Shown here piece by piece: positions 38,901 through 47,578 of a stretch of DNA of 64,000 nt. Positions within the stretch are counted from its first letter, which is position 1. The number at the start of each line of letters is the position of its first letter. The DNA is from JABDBL01 sp963845445 (GTDB lineage: Bacteria > Cyanobacteriota > Vampirovibrionia > Obscuribacterales > Obscuribacteraceae). The notes below the pieces were generated by a model, which was given only the letters and a program-made list of their open reading frames with translations, did no database searches and was not told the origin of the DNA. Position numbers and translations under genes: made by a program. The stretch covers positions 1,860,001 through 1,924,000 of the forward strand of contig CAWJSE010000002.1 in assembly GCA_963845445.1 (NCBI GenBank), given 5' to 3'.

Positions 38901-41900
38901 GTTATATTGTTAGTAAGAGACATGCCACCGCTGGCGGAATCCGTGATACTGATTGTGCCTCCTAGTAAACTACTGTTTCCTGTAAGAGCAGTGGAGTCGG
39001 TAAGGGTGACATCACCTAAAGTAGAAAAGGCAATATGAGGCGTGGCGATATTTATAGGTCCGATGCTACCGGTAGCAGGTCCATTCGAGCTACTGGCCTG
39101 ACCAGAAAAGTTTATAGAAGTCGTACCGGTAACTGTCCCAGCACTTTGTGTAATATTGCCAGCTGGTCCCACTAAAAATGTATCCGCTGTGCCGCTAACA
39201 TTAGCTCCAAAGGCAATGGAGGAACTATCGTTGTTATTATCGGTTCCGATATTTAGGGTTCCTGTTGCAGTAATTGTACTGTTTATCGAAATGTTACCGC
39301 CATTGTTTCTAGAGAGAGTAACATTTCCACCCGTTGATACTCCATTGCCCGTGATATCTGTTTTGTCATCAAGATTGACATCGCCAGTTGTATTGAAAGT
39401 AACACTAGGTGCGTTCAGCGATAGATTTATCTGACCAGATGAGCTTGTCATAACCACCGCTGTACTACCGGTTACGGTTCCGCCGGTAATATTGCCAGCA
39501 CCTGTGGCCGTAAGCACGACAGTGGTGCCGCTAATGTTAGCGTTAACAGCAATGGGACTATTAGTACCGGCATTAACCAAAGATAGAAAACCGGTAGCGG
39601 TAATAGTGTTATTGATAGTAATGCCGCCATTGGCAGTGTCAGTAAAACTTACTGCCGCTCCTGTCGATATACCATTACCGGACAAGGCCACGGAATCAAT
39701 TAAACCTACATTGCCAGTCGTGTTAAAAGTAAGATTGGGAGTAGCAATATTAAATGAAGAACCCAAAGTACCGCTACCACTTGTGAATGTTATAGATGTG
39801 GTTCCGGTGACGACCCCTACCCCACCGACATTGCCCGAACCTGTGGCTGTTACTGTAACAACGGTACCACCAATGGCAGCACCAATGGATACAGGACTAT
39901 TTGTACCAGTATTTATTAATCCTAAAGAACTCGTTGCGGTTATCGTATTAGTTGTAGTTATGCCTCCATTAGCAGTATCAGTAAAGCTGATAGCCGCACC
40001 GGTAGAGACACCATTGCCTGTTAAAGCGATTGAGTCAATCAAAGTAACATTGCCGGTGGCATTGAAAGTAACATTGGCACTAGCTATATTTAAAGATCCA
40101 ATACTACCATTGCTGGAACTGAGTATAGTAGTGGGCGCTTGGATGGCTTGACTGCTATCTGTGGCATTAATATTGCCGTAAGTATTTAAACTAAACACTG
40201 AACCGGCAGTGGTAGGGAAACCAGCTTGATTTACAGTAGCTATAGTTACGGCTTCGTGAGTTGTGTCAGCTAAATAAACACTACCTGATGCAAAGATTGC
40301 AATTTCTGTTCCACCACCGTTACCGCTAATTAAAAGTGGGTTATGAGAAGAATCGGCAGCAATATTACTGCCGGAACTAAGGAAGACTTGTGGCGATTGA
40401 ATGGCAAGCTGCGTGTCAGAGGAATAGACATTACCCGTTGCGTCTATAGTAAAACTAGTAGCCGCAATAGAAGTTCCATGAGTGTCAGATGTGCTTAAAG
40501 TAATAGTTTCAGAGATGCTATCGCCGACGCATACACTGCCAGTAGGAGCAGTGGCATAAAGAGTGACGCCCCCGCCACCGCCACTTATTTGGACAGCGTC
40601 AAAGGTACTAGCAGAATCTTGGGCAATATTACCGTTGCTTGAACTAAGTAATATAGTAGGCGCCTGAATGGCTAATCCAGTGGAAGTAGTATTTGGAGCA
40701 GAATAAATATTGCCATAAGTGCTTAAGCTAAAAGTAGTATTGGCAATTGAAACACCACTAGTGGCTTGATTACTTAAAGTTACACTCTCATGAGCAGTGT
40801 CTGTTAAAAAGATACTACCCGATGCAGCCGAAGCATGGAGCAATGTTATGCCATTGCCACTGTTGTTTACATTCAAAGGAGTCCCGGATGAGCCAATACT
40901 GCCGGATGTTGCACTTAGGGTAATCGAGGAAGATCTGAAAGTACCGGTACCAGTAATGCTTCCATTATTGCTGGTTGCACTTAGAGTAGTAGTAGCGCTT
41001 ACCGTACCATTGTTTTGAATCGTAGGCGCCGTTATTGTTAATTGTTTATCCGAAGTCAAGGTTCCGGTACTAGCAATGGACAATACCGGACCGGCTTGTG
41101 TAGACGTAAAGGTCATCGCAGCAACTGAATTATTGTTATTGGAAAAACTAATAGCGCCCCCAACAAGTCCCTGTGTCGTTGTGCTGGTATTGGTAATACT
41201 GGTAGTAATTGTAGGACTGCTGTTAGTAAAACCTGTAAATGTCAATATATCGCCATTGGGTACGTTGAACGCGGTGAGCGAATTCAAAGTGACATACGTA
41301 CTCGAAACCGAAGAATCAATTGTCAGATTTGAGTATGTACCGCTAATGCCTGATACACCAGCATTAATAAAGGCAGTGATCTCATTTTGAACAGTTGTAT
41401 TGGTAAGGTCTAAACTCGAAAGTGCCGGAGTTTGATTAAAAATTGTATTTCCTACTACCAGAGTACCTAGTGTATGGCTGCTAATATAATTTACGGTAAG
41501 TGTACCACCAGTAGTATGTCCGGAACCAGCGGCAATACCATCCTGGTCACCATCAGTACCCGCTAAGCCTCCGTTGGCTAATTGAGTGCTTCCGCTGCCA
41601 CTGGGAGCGCCGCCACTACCACTTGAATTACCACCACTGCCACCAGTATGTCCAGTTCCATATGTAAGATTAACTGCTGCTCCACCAGCGGTGCCACTTG
41701 CCAGAGTGCCAGCTCCACCAGCACCACCTCCATTAAATCCACCACCGCTACCAGGAGCAAAATTACCCACTCCAGCTCCAACTCCGCCGCCGCCGCCGGC
41801 AGCCGCACCGGCTCCGCCACCAGCACCGCCATCGCCGCCATTATCGAACACTCCGCTGCCACCGCCTCCTCCTCCAAAACTGCCGCCGCCACCCCCCGCA

Positions 41901-44470
41901 TTTACTAAAGCGCCAGCTCCACCATTACCACCAGCGTATGAGAATGTACTGCCTGTGACCGTTACTGAGCTAAGTGGCGCTGATAATAAAATATTGGCTT
42001 TGCTGCCACCGTTACCACCAGAACTGCCACTACCACCACCTCCTCCTCCTCCAGAGGCGTTAACTTCACCAGACACATTTATGCTGCCGCTATTGCTAGT
42101 TACAGAGATTGCTCCGGCGTTACCACCATTACCACCATTACTGTTACCATAAAAATAACCGCCCTCACCACCGCCACCATAAGATAGCAAGTTACCAGTT
42201 TGTATAGCTCCCCCAGCTTGTAAGGTAATGGCAGCGCCAGCACCTCCAGCAATGCCACCACTTGCGCCACTGCCACCATAACCTACAGTAATTATATTGC
42301 CAACATTCATCTGGGCACTGGTAGTAAGAGTACCAATACCAAAAGTAGCCGTTGTTGTTGCCGAATTGCCTGGGTTAGTAAAAGTCGCTGAGCTGCCGCT
42401 AGTTATAGTAGGTGTTGCTGTAGCAATTTGCACCGTGCCGGTAGCAGTTGTCGTAGAACCAGCGGTTTGAATTTGGCCCAGTTGAATTGCTTGTGGTATC
42501 GCGCCAGAGAGTGAAGTACCACCATTGCCACCTGCTACTGCAAGGACTGCACCACCACCGCCGTTTGATTTTATAGTGCTAACGCTGATCGTGGATGTCG
42601 GGAACCAGATATTGCCCGTGGTAGAAGAATTAGAATTAGCCAGTAAAGTTACATTGCCACCGGTTGTACTAATCACGGTACCGGCGGTCGTTGGCGTAAA
42701 ATCAATATTGCCACCGGCAGTGTTATCGAACTGCATGGTAACGCTTGTTAGTGATGCTGCACCATTGGTTATGGGGCTACTTGTAGTTCCACTAGATGCA
42801 GTGATGTCAGCACCCGCTATTAACCAAACATTGCCAGCACCGGTAACAATGTTTGCCACATTACCACCTGTGCCAGAAACAATATTACCGCCAGATATTA
42901 CAGCTAAATTGTTGCCGGATGTGGATATGGTACCATCTATTTCTATGCTGCCAGTATTTGCATATAATGGATCACCATTTATAAAATTATTACCCAATTT
43001 AAGCAAAGGGGTGTCGACAATAGTGTGCTCTGAACCTGCGACGGAGTTTAAAGTGCCGGTTACCTGTCCAAGATTGCCGGTAATTGAGCCACTACCCGAG
43101 TATAGATTGAAATTTTGCGATAAATAATTGCCACCATTAAGATTGATATTGCTATTGGCTGTGTACGAAGCATCACGGATATTAATATTGCCATTATTAG
43201 CTTGAAACGTTCCGTTAGTGCCACTGATATTAATATCCGTTGCCAGTCTTGGTGTATGGATATTTATATTACCCATAGTTGAGCTAATTAGACCTGAATT
43301 AGTGAAATTGCCAGAGCCTGCACTCATATTTATGTTAGAGAAGGCTTGAATTGTTGGGGTGCTGCTGCTTGTATTTGCACTTGAACTTGAGCTTGCGGTC
43401 GAGGCTGGAACATTCGTAATCGTGCCGCCGGCTGTTAAACTTAAAGCTCCTGCGCTGGAAATGGTGCCGGAATTAGTAATGTTATTGATTGCATTTAGAT
43501 TCAAGTTGAGATTTGCTGGATTGGTAGATCCTATATTCAGTAGGCTTAAAACATTGGCAGGGATAATATCAGATAAAAGCCCTTGTCCTTGTATATAAAT
43601 GTTGTTGGCACTTACACTGAGATTGCTTAGTAATGGATTTTTGGAAGCTATGTCCAAAGTGCCATAGTCTGTTAAATTACCGCTTAAATTTAAAGTGCCT
43701 GAGCGAGTTAAGTCTATGACGGTTACTCCATGTGGTATCACGATACTACTTAGCTCTTGAGAGAGATGTGATCCTATTACTGCACTGCCACCAATGGCAG
43801 CACCTTGAGTGTTGAGAAGTAACGATTGTTGTCCGCCGGATAGGACTTCTCTCACGGCTAGATATTCTGCTGGTGTAAGTTGTGTATTGGAATTAACTGT
43901 TAGCGACACACCACCAACATTAATAATTACTGCGCCGTTATGCAACAAATGACCGACAGTCATATTCTGATTGGTTGAGGAGAGATCCAACTTTATGGAC
44001 TGTGCCGAGCGTGTGCTACTAGGGTTCATATTAGCCCAAATATGTGCCGGACGGCTGGTAACCCAGTTATGATTAAGAGATAGTGAGCTTACGTTAGCAC
44101 TATTACCATTGATTGAATTCGGATTCGTGAACATATGGTGCCAAAAGCTACTACCACCAGAATGAGAATGAGTGGTGGCAGATCCACTATTGATATTTGT
44201 TGATTGAGAGTGCCCTGACTGGTGTTCACTTGTTCCTGTATGGGTCCAGGTATGCGTATGAGTTTGAACTGATTGAAAGCTGTTATGATTTGTTGGTGTT
44301 TGCCCTATATGTTGACATGCTGGCTGGATTGATGGTGTACCGGTATGGAAAGATGCTGCTTGGATTGATGGTGTACAGGTATGGAAAGATGCTGCTTGAG
44401 CAAGCACGGGCAATGTTTGCCCTGCCAGGAGCAAAAGAGTGCTTATGATTGAAATGAGACGCCTGATCAT
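32915..44470 (-). CDS. Giant filamentous-haemagglutinin-like adhesin with internal beta-propeller
   Basis: A 3851-residue exported protein. It has a signal peptide (1-25, ending VLAQA), a His/Ser/Thr-rich linker (26-115), an FHA/TPS-like N-terminal region (about 130-345, e.g. GHLLHNGAVIINVGG), and then a very long beta-helix of repeats such as TGNGVSTAGTGGFSLTDSAN. A Gly-rich stretch lies at about 773-970. At about 2438-2735 seven YVTN-type repeats (VGNSPQGVAITPSGAYAYV) form a complete propeller. Near-identical 117-residue units fill about 2970-3440. Near the end is a FecR-like domain (about 3697-3780, GLVSIPKGAIAWVMETG). It is probably a surface adhesin or matrix protein. The 11.5-kb frame is intact. 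The beta-barrel gene 202 bases upstream could be its exporter or partner. Confidence 0.88.
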   Translation of the reverse strand: MIRRLISIISTLLLLAGQTLPVLAQAASFHTCTPSIQAASFHTGTPSIQPACQHIGQTPTNHNSFQSVQTHTHTWTHTGTSEHQSGHSQSTNINSGSATTHSHSGGSSFWHHMFTNPNSINGNSANVSSLSLNHNWVTSRPAHIWANMNPSSTRSAQSIKLDLSSTNQNMTVGHLLHNGAVIINVGGVSLTVNSNTQLTPAEYLAVREVLSGGQQSLLLNTQGAAIGGSAVIGSHLSQELSSIVIPHGVTVIDLTRSGTLNLSGNLTDYGTLDIASKNPLLSNLSVSANNIYIQGQGLLSDIIPANVLSLLNIGSTNPANLNLNLNAINNITNSGTISSAGALSLTAGGTITNVPASTASSSSSANTSSSTPTIQAFSNINMSAGSGNFTNSGLISSTMGNINIHTPRLATDINISGTNGTFQANNGNINIRDASYTANSNINLNGGNYLSQNFNLYSGSGSITGNLGQVTGTLNSVAGSEHTIVDTPLLKLGNNFINGDPLYANTGSIEIDGTISTSGNNLAVISGGNIVSGTGGNVANIVTGAGNVWLIAGADITASSGTTSSPITNGAASLTSVTMQFDNTAGGNIDFTPTTAGTVISTTGGNVTLLANSNSSTTGNIWFPTSTISVSTIKSNGGGGAVLAVAGGNGGTSLSGAIPQAIQLGQIQTAGSTTTATGTVQIATATPTITSGSSATFTNPGNSATTTATFGIGTLTTSAQMNVGNIITVGYGGSGASGGIAGGAGAAITLQAGGAIQTGNLLSYGGGGEGGYFYGNSNGGNGGNAGAISVTSNSGSINVSGEVNASGGGGGGGSGSSGGNGGSKANILLSAPLSSVTVTGSTFSYAGGNGGAGALVNAGGGGGSFGGGGGGSGVFDNGGDGGAGGGAGAAAGGGGGVGAGVGNFAPGSGGGFNGGGAGGAGTLASGTAGGAAVNLTYGTGHTGGSGGNSSGSGGAPSGSGSTQLANGGLAGTDGDQDGIAAGSGHTTGGTLTVNYISSHTLGTLVVGNTIFNQTPALSSLDLTNTTVQNEITAFINAGVSGISGTYSNLTIDSSVSSTYVTLNSLTAFNVPNGDILTFTGFTNSSPTITTSITNTSTTTQGLVGGAISFSNNNNSVAAMTFTSTQAGPVLSIASTGTLTSDKQLTITAPTIQNNGTVSATTTLSATSNNGSITGTGTFRSSSITLSATSGSIGSSGTPLNVNNSGNGITLLHASAASGSIFLTDTAHESVTLSNQATSGVSIANTTFSLSTYGNIYSAPNTTSTGLAIQAPTILLSSSNGNIAQDSASTFDAVQISGGGGGVTLYATAPTGSVCVGDSISETITLSTSDTHGTSIAATSFTIDATGNVYSSDTQLAIQSPQVFLSSGSNIAADSSHNPLLISGNGGGTEIAIFASGSVYLADTTHEAVTIATVNQAGFPTTAGSVFSLNTYGNINATDSSQAIQAPTTILSSSNGSIGSLNIASANVTFNATGNVTLIDSIALTGNGVSTGAAISFTDTANGGITTTNTITATSSLGLINTGTNSPVSIGAAIGGTVVTVTATGSGNVGGVGVVTGTTSITFTSGSGTLGSSFNIATPNLTFNTTGNVGLIDSVALSGNGISTGAAVSFTDTANGGITINNTITATGFLSLVNAGTNSPIAVNANISGTTVVLTATGAGNITGGTVTGSTAVVMTSSSGQINLSLNAPSVTFNTTGDVNLDDKTDITGNGVSTGGNVTLSRNNGGNISINSTITATGTLNIGTDNNNDSSSIAFGANVSGTADTFLVGPAGNITQSAGTVTGTTSINFSGQASSSNGPATGSIGPINIATPHIAFSTLGDVTLTDSTALTGNSSLLGGTISITDSASGGMSLTNNITASGALSLITSGSSLTTASNLTFTASGGAMTIQNTNTSTGTITIGSNNLFLSTGAFSMIIGSPALSTASTPSNVSTTIIGSGVLYFGPSGFTASGPTNYVNAVNNNVQISTGSSPASAISLGGGDVINGGQYTITSLDLTNSANVTTLTTLQSEHIIGGTLTVSGGIAVGGNVIFYSNNNLTNVSAENIPANVTVTFNGFFNSNTVGVNITGASTTTQALINGTEQFINSIGTTSTTTITTNQATIPVFSVGTGGSLTSDESLTITSGGATAVGGNITSANNFTMTASGPITVASTGSITAHGTNFSLTAAGNILISNGGSILSSDNMTLDNSSSGSITGIGSVTATNITLGPSGNTTTINLINGAFTDFTFHASSNVTLHDSQSIGGNGTSVSGGNVSITDSTNSAFGVSFNNTITATGTLTITNTGTNAPISFFNNLSGTIVTLTATGSGTITGDQFASIIGSTSVSLTSGSGTVGFDSSDTVLVTTPKLTFNTSGDVFITDSQALTSNGVSTGRNVYLVDSANGGIITTNTITATGTLQLINTGTNAPITIGANISGTAVTLTATGSGAITLLSSITGTTINVGNSPQGVAITPSGAYAYVTNYSSGTVSVIQTSNNTILATISVGSGPDGVAINAAGTYAYVVNQGSGTVSVIQISNNTVVATVPVGSSPSGVAITPNGAYAYVSNAASGTVSVIQTNNNTVVATVNVGGVGYSPEGIVISPNGAYAYVATNTGNTIAVIQTATNTVAQTIVDFGAPYGVAINPTGTLLYVTNSNNNTVSVYQTSNYFNTGTINVGNTPVGIALDPSGGYGYVLNNGIGIVSVFSTSSNSVVSSLFFGSGAGLASLGNFIGTVGNNVEAYIPSSSGNSVSIIQEPTVIGSTSVALASSSGAIGGLNLATPNVTFNTSGNVNLYNLQALTSNGTSTGGSVTLVDNASGGITTTNTISATNFFGGTLALINTGTNAPIALGASVSGTDDTLSATGSGTITQTAGTITGTTSESFTSGSGSIGSLNIITPNWTSSTTGNVTLVDSQAVTGNGTSTGNNISFTDTAGGAGSLTVATGTIAATGALTLATNGGTNGGIVINSNISGTADTITATGSGGISGTGTITGSTSVSMASPTGTINLATLVTPSITTTQNTGGAGSVTLTDSQALTGNGVSTAGTGGFSFTDAANGGIATTNSITSGGTLSLTDSGTNSPISVGAGLSGTTISLTATGSGNISGAGTITGSTAVNMTAPTGTINLSSLATPNITTTQTTSAGGSVTLTDSTALTGNGASTAGTGGFSLTDSANGGIAITSGIASGGNLSLIGSGTNSSITVGAVLSGTTINLTASGSGSISGSAVINGSTSVTMTSPSGAINLSSLSTPNITTTQTTSAGGSVTLTDLTALTINGVSTAGTGGFSLTDSANGGITTTNSITSGGILSLINVGTNSPISIGAALSGTTITLTSSGSGNISGSSPVSGSTAVNMTSPTGAINLSALATPNITTSQTLSSGGSIVLVDTVALTGHGTSTAGTGGYSLTDNAGITLTHNIAATGGSISFISSATISEAAAITIAGSEITLNGTGGVTVNGALAAVNNVAVNSNNQITVAGTSTITSTAGNVGFAAVSGAGDITLQNNGVIQATGSSGIVGINGTSTGIIAITGTGTLSGGQAVNVGNLNPSTLQILPFYVVVNPFTGSYTNQLGNITITQGAIAQPLQVSTGFAPPPTPSGGGSSGSGSGSTNHFNLFYANYLALQHSLEQQAQNKLNEQIGTKIATDYTPWTTYWRVPPMYPPLRGAISVDRVSDTVGQARFAATEFNANELTALSRQGIVFGPTSKDNFFDLIKGFVLFMPQGNINVQTREGLVSIPKGAIAWVMETGNDAAIYDLHDDIHTGYIKVNANKKELTLAPGTEVLLTRNNTADFNQLNPCTTIGYRNVKSSELGGGIKAFVCDFSIAHGLSSVPAIRSLLRSDDQAHRKAAWQMIKNATILDDLTSGAESYSHSP
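44326..44397 (-). repeat. 36-bp tandem duplication in the adhesin N-terminus
   Basis: Units 44326-44361 and 44362-44397 differ at one base. They encode AASFHTCTPSIQ and AASFHTGTPSIQ directly after the signal peptide, which keeps the frame and changes one Cys to Gly. Confidence 0.8.
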
Positions 44471-44672
44471 TAATAAATCTACAGTTGACTAAGGCATGAT
44501 TAACCGGAAACCAGCAACCCCATTCAAACCTCAAGGGAGTTTGAATAAAGCTATCAATAAAGACCCACCAATACAAGTGGTTTACCCTGAAATGCACACC
44601 AAATAACTAAACATTCTAGATTTAACTTTAGATGACCAGTTCGTATTAGAATATTTGACGCTAGTTGGGCAG

Positions 44673-45842
44673 TTATAGTCCCTTCAACTTCGGCTCATTT
44701 TCAGTATTAGAATTATCAATGTTGTCGTTATTTTTATCAGTCTGCGAAGGCGACACGGGAAGATTTTCTACCGGTTGTTGCGGCTGCATAAGCTGTTTAC
44801 GTAAATTATCCATTTGGCCATAATAAGAGGGCTTGCTAACCGTCAGGCGCAATCCACCATAGAACCGAAAATCAAAACCACTGATTCCAGCTGCTTTTTG
44901 CGAATCCCAGTTCCAAACTGGCTCAGCTCTAATAAAAGCGATCAAAGATTGAAAACGCTTACTTACCGGATGATTAATTTCTATATCAGTAATCATACTC
45001 ATATTGCTTTGTTGGGGAATTGAATCATTAAAAGGTGGGTGCCTGAAATTGGTAACCAGCGTATCGGTGACAATGAAGTTCCATTGTTTGTAGCTGTGCA
45101 AATAACCTAGAGTATAGAAAGGGTCAATTTCTCGAGTCGGTGCAACAAAATAATTACCACCTCTAAGCTGTAATAAAGTGCTGAAATATAAAATGTTATG
45201 GGGGTTTATTGTGCGAGTTAGGGTAACACCAGGCAAGAAATCAAACTGGTGGAGATTGGTTGCTTGCCATAATTCTCTTGCTTGAAAGTTATATTGTAAT
45301 GCTGTCTTTAGCCCAAACTGTTTATTGTGTTGTATGCCCCAAGACAAGGATTGCGTAGTCGGGGAGCTGATACTGTTGTAATCGCGAGCAAAAACGTCTT
45401 TAATGACAAAATAATTGCAAAATAAAGAAGTATTTTTGAAAATGTTATAGCCTACAGTTAAATTTGGCAGAGCCCGAAAAGCATAATCTGCTTTAGGATT
45501 GCTATAGGTGAAAAGCACATTGGTATCCAGGCGCTGCGATACTTCAGTAGTTAAGTTAAACCAAAGTCTTTCTGGTAAGACTTGAAAAATGCGGAATTTG
45601 TACCCGGGTGTAAAATTGTTGCGCTCCGGGGCAACGGTAAATGGCGTAATATCCGTTGGAATAAATTGTGGTGGTGCCGTTGTCTGGCTGAGTTGAATAG
45701 GCATTAAAGTAGCACTACTTGGAGGAGCAATTTCGGCCCAAGCCGGCAGGACTATTCCTACTAAACCAACCATAGTGGCGATCAAGCAAATAAGAGCAAG
45801 CAAATTTGTTGCAGTTTTTGTGGGTATGCAAAGCAAGCTCAA
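44673..45842 (-). CDS. Predicted outer-membrane beta-barrel protein
   Basis: A 389-residue exported protein: signal peptide to about residue 36 (ending PAWA), a Pro-rich linker, then alternating hydrophobic/aromatic strands (LWFNLTTEVSQRL, NLTVGYNIFKNTSLFCNYF, FDFRFYGGLRLTV) typical of an outer-membrane barrel. A hydrophilic Asn/Gln-rich tail follows. No POTRA-like or TolC-like feature is seen, so it is not clearly a two-partner exporter. It is on the same strand as the giant adhesin and 202 bases upstream of it, so a role in its export or anchoring is possible. Confidence 0.7.
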   Translation of the reverse strand: MSLLCIPTKTATNLLALICLIATMVGLVGIVLPAWAEIAPPSSATLMPIQLSQTTAPPQFIPTDITPFTVAPERNNFTPGYKFRIFQVLPERLWFNLTTEVSQRLDTNVLFTYSNPKADYAFRALPNLTVGYNIFKNTSLFCNYFVIKDVFARDYNSISSPTTQSLSWGIQHNKQFGLKTALQYNFQARELWQATNLHQFDFLPGVTLTRTINPHNILYFSTLLQLRGGNYFVAPTREIDPFYTLGYLHSYKQWNFIVTDTLVTNFRHPPFNDSIPQQSNMSMITDIEINHPVSKRFQSLIAFIRAEPVWNWDSQKAAGISGFDFRFYGGLRLTVSKPSYYGQMDNLRKQLMQPQQPVENLPVSPSQTDKNNDNIDNSNTENEPKLKGL

Positions 45843-45982
45843 ACCCCTTGAAATTTGGATTCAATAGCATTATGCCGAAGCCTCTAAGTATAAAGCTTTA
45901 AGTACTAAGACTCTTCCTGACATCCAAGATTTATAGATTCATACAAAATAATCTTTTTCGGAATATTCTTCAGTCAGATGCC

Positions 45983-46228
45983 ATGCTCTTGACAGATTGT
46001 AATGATGCCGCTCGACAAGTCACTTACGCCAATACCATATCTGGTGCAGCGGTGCTTATTCTTCAGCGTTTGTGTTTGGATATTTTTGCTCGTTATCCGA
46101 CTTTAACCTTGGATGAGAGCCGAAACAATTTATTTGTCATTGTAAATAAAAAAGTTGAGGGTTATTTCTCAGAGTTTGACTCGCTGCCATTTGATGCTAA
46201 AACCGGTTTTACGAGCATGCTATCTTGA
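45983..46228 (+). CDS. Small ORF of doubtful status
   Basis: An 81-residue frame starting MLLTDCNDAARQVTYANT, without signal or membrane segment. The last 67 bases overlap the convergent RND adaptor gene. No good ribosome-binding site is seen. Otherwise the spacer 45843-46161 is empty. It may be a real small gene or chance. Confidence 0.25.
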   Translation: MLLTDCNDAARQVTYANTISGAAVLILQRLCLDIFARYPTLTLDESRNNLFVIVNKKVEGYFSEFDSLPFDAKTGFTSMLS

Positions 46229-47565
46229 ATATCATCAGGGGGATTAACTATAACTGTGTCACCAATGGCAACACCTTTAAAAACTTCGAACTGTCCACCC
46301 ATATCTCGGGCTATGGTTATTTTATGCATATGCGCACGATTCTCAGAATCGACGGTATAAATGAATTCACCATCTGCTCGCGTTTGCAAAACAGTGGCAG
46401 GCACCACAGGTAAACGTACTTCGGCAGGAGCGCGAAAACGCACCTTCGCATACATACCTGGCATTAAAAGATGATCGGGATTCTTCACATGTATTTCAAC
46501 TTTCAATGTTTTAGAAGTAGGATCGAGTCCGCCAGCAACATGTTTTACTATGCCGGCAAAATCTCGCAAGGGATATTCTTGAAAATCAAGAAGCGCCTGC
46601 TCGCCTTCATGTATATATGGAACGTACTGCTCTGGAACGTAGACTAAGACACGCAAGACGTCTGTTCTAGCAATTTCGAATAAAACGGTATTGCTATTGT
46701 TACTGCCAGAGGTAACTAAGGCACCAGCATCCACATTACGTTGAATCACTATGCCATCAAACAGCGCAGTAACATTTTTGAACGACCTGGTTGCTTCAAT
46801 TTGATGATACTGAGCTTTAGCCGAATCTAGAGCTGCTTCCGCCACACGTACCGCGGCTTTAGCTGAATTCTCAGTAGCTTTTGCGCTCCGTACAGCATCA
46901 TTGAATGCGTCTAAAGTGGCAACACCGCTGTTATACTGTTGCACGTGAGTGTCTCTATCTTCTAAACTGACCGCTCCTTGTTGAGCCAAGTCTTTATAGC
47001 GCTTCACTTGGGCTGTATAGAATTCAAGATCCGTTTCTCCTCTCCGTACATCATCACTGGCATTAAGTACATCAGCTTCTGCTTTCTTCAGTGCTGCCTT
47101 GGTATTATCTAAACCGGCACTTGCTTGTTCGACAGCACTGTGTGCAGCTTGCACTTGCTGATCTATTTCTGGCGTATCGATATCGGCCAGCACTTGTCCG
47201 GCATGCACATGATCGCCGATGGTGACATATCTTTTGTTAAGATAGCCATTTACTCGAGCATAAATGGGAGCATCTTGAATAGCTTCGGTAGAGCCGGGCA
47301 GAATAAATTCTTCAACGGCAGGACCAGCCTGCACAGTCGTCACTGAGACCAACGGCGCCTCAGCTAGCTCAGTCTTCGTATGAAAAATGAGCGCTTGCTG
47401 TTGGAAAATTCTTGGCAATGCGCCAAGGGCAATTAAAGCCAAAAATACAATTACAGAGGATCCCACAAGCAATGTCTTAGTTTTGGACATTTGTTTCCTA
47501 GAAGGCATTATGATTTGATTCCTGGAAAGAGATTTGTTTCCCTCGTTAATAATTGGCTGTTCCAT
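46162..47565 (-). CDS. RND efflux periplasmic adaptor (membrane fusion protein)
   Basis: A 467-residue HlyD/AcrA-type adaptor linking an RND permease to an outer-membrane channel. It has a cytoplasmic tail, one transmembrane anchor (about 30-52), a lipoyl/biotinyl half-motif (PIYARVNGYLNKRYVTIGDHV, with VHAGQVLADIDTPE), a long coiled-coil hairpin (about 135-250), the second half-motif (FKNVTALFDGIVIQR) and beta-barrel and membrane-proximal domains. It lies 13 bases downstream of the GntR-type regulator and is divergent from the RND permease at 48439, so the three form one pump locus. Confidence 0.92.
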   Translation of the reverse strand: MEQPIINEGNKSLSRNQIIMPSRKQMSKTKTLLVGSSVIVFLALIALGALPRIFQQQALIFHTKTELAEAPLVSVTTVQAGPAVEEFILPGSTEAIQDAPIYARVNGYLNKRYVTIGDHVHAGQVLADIDTPEIDQQVQAAHSAVEQASAGLDNTKAALKKAEADVLNASDDVRRGETDLEFYTAQVKRYKDLAQQGAVSLEDRDTHVQQYNSGVATLDAFNDAVRSAKATENSAKAAVRVAEAALDSAKAQYHQIEATRSFKNVTALFDGIVIQRNVDAGALVTSGSNNSNTVLFEIARTDVLRVLVYVPEQYVPYIHEGEQALLDFQEYPLRDFAGIVKHVAGGLDPTSKTLKVEIHVKNPDHLLMPGMYAKVRFRAPAEVRLPVVPATVLQTRADGEFIYTVDSENRAHMHKITIARDMGGQFEVFKGVAIGDTVIVNPPDDIQDSMLVKPVLASNGSESNSEK

Positions 47566-47578
47566 ATCAATACCTTAC

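Noticed and set aside
34150..43000. Regular DNA repeats that might look like a CRISPR or tandem noncoding array
   Set aside because: The repeats are in frame with a coding sequence, about 350 bp apart and diverged mainly at third positions.
33888..43127. Many long plus-strand ORFs opposite the giant adhesin gene, including a Pro-rich one at 41586-42152
   Set aside because: They mirror the repetitive Gly/Thr/Ser codons of the minus-strand gene; the compositions (Val/Pro/Leu-rich) are antisense artefacts and none shows a domain.
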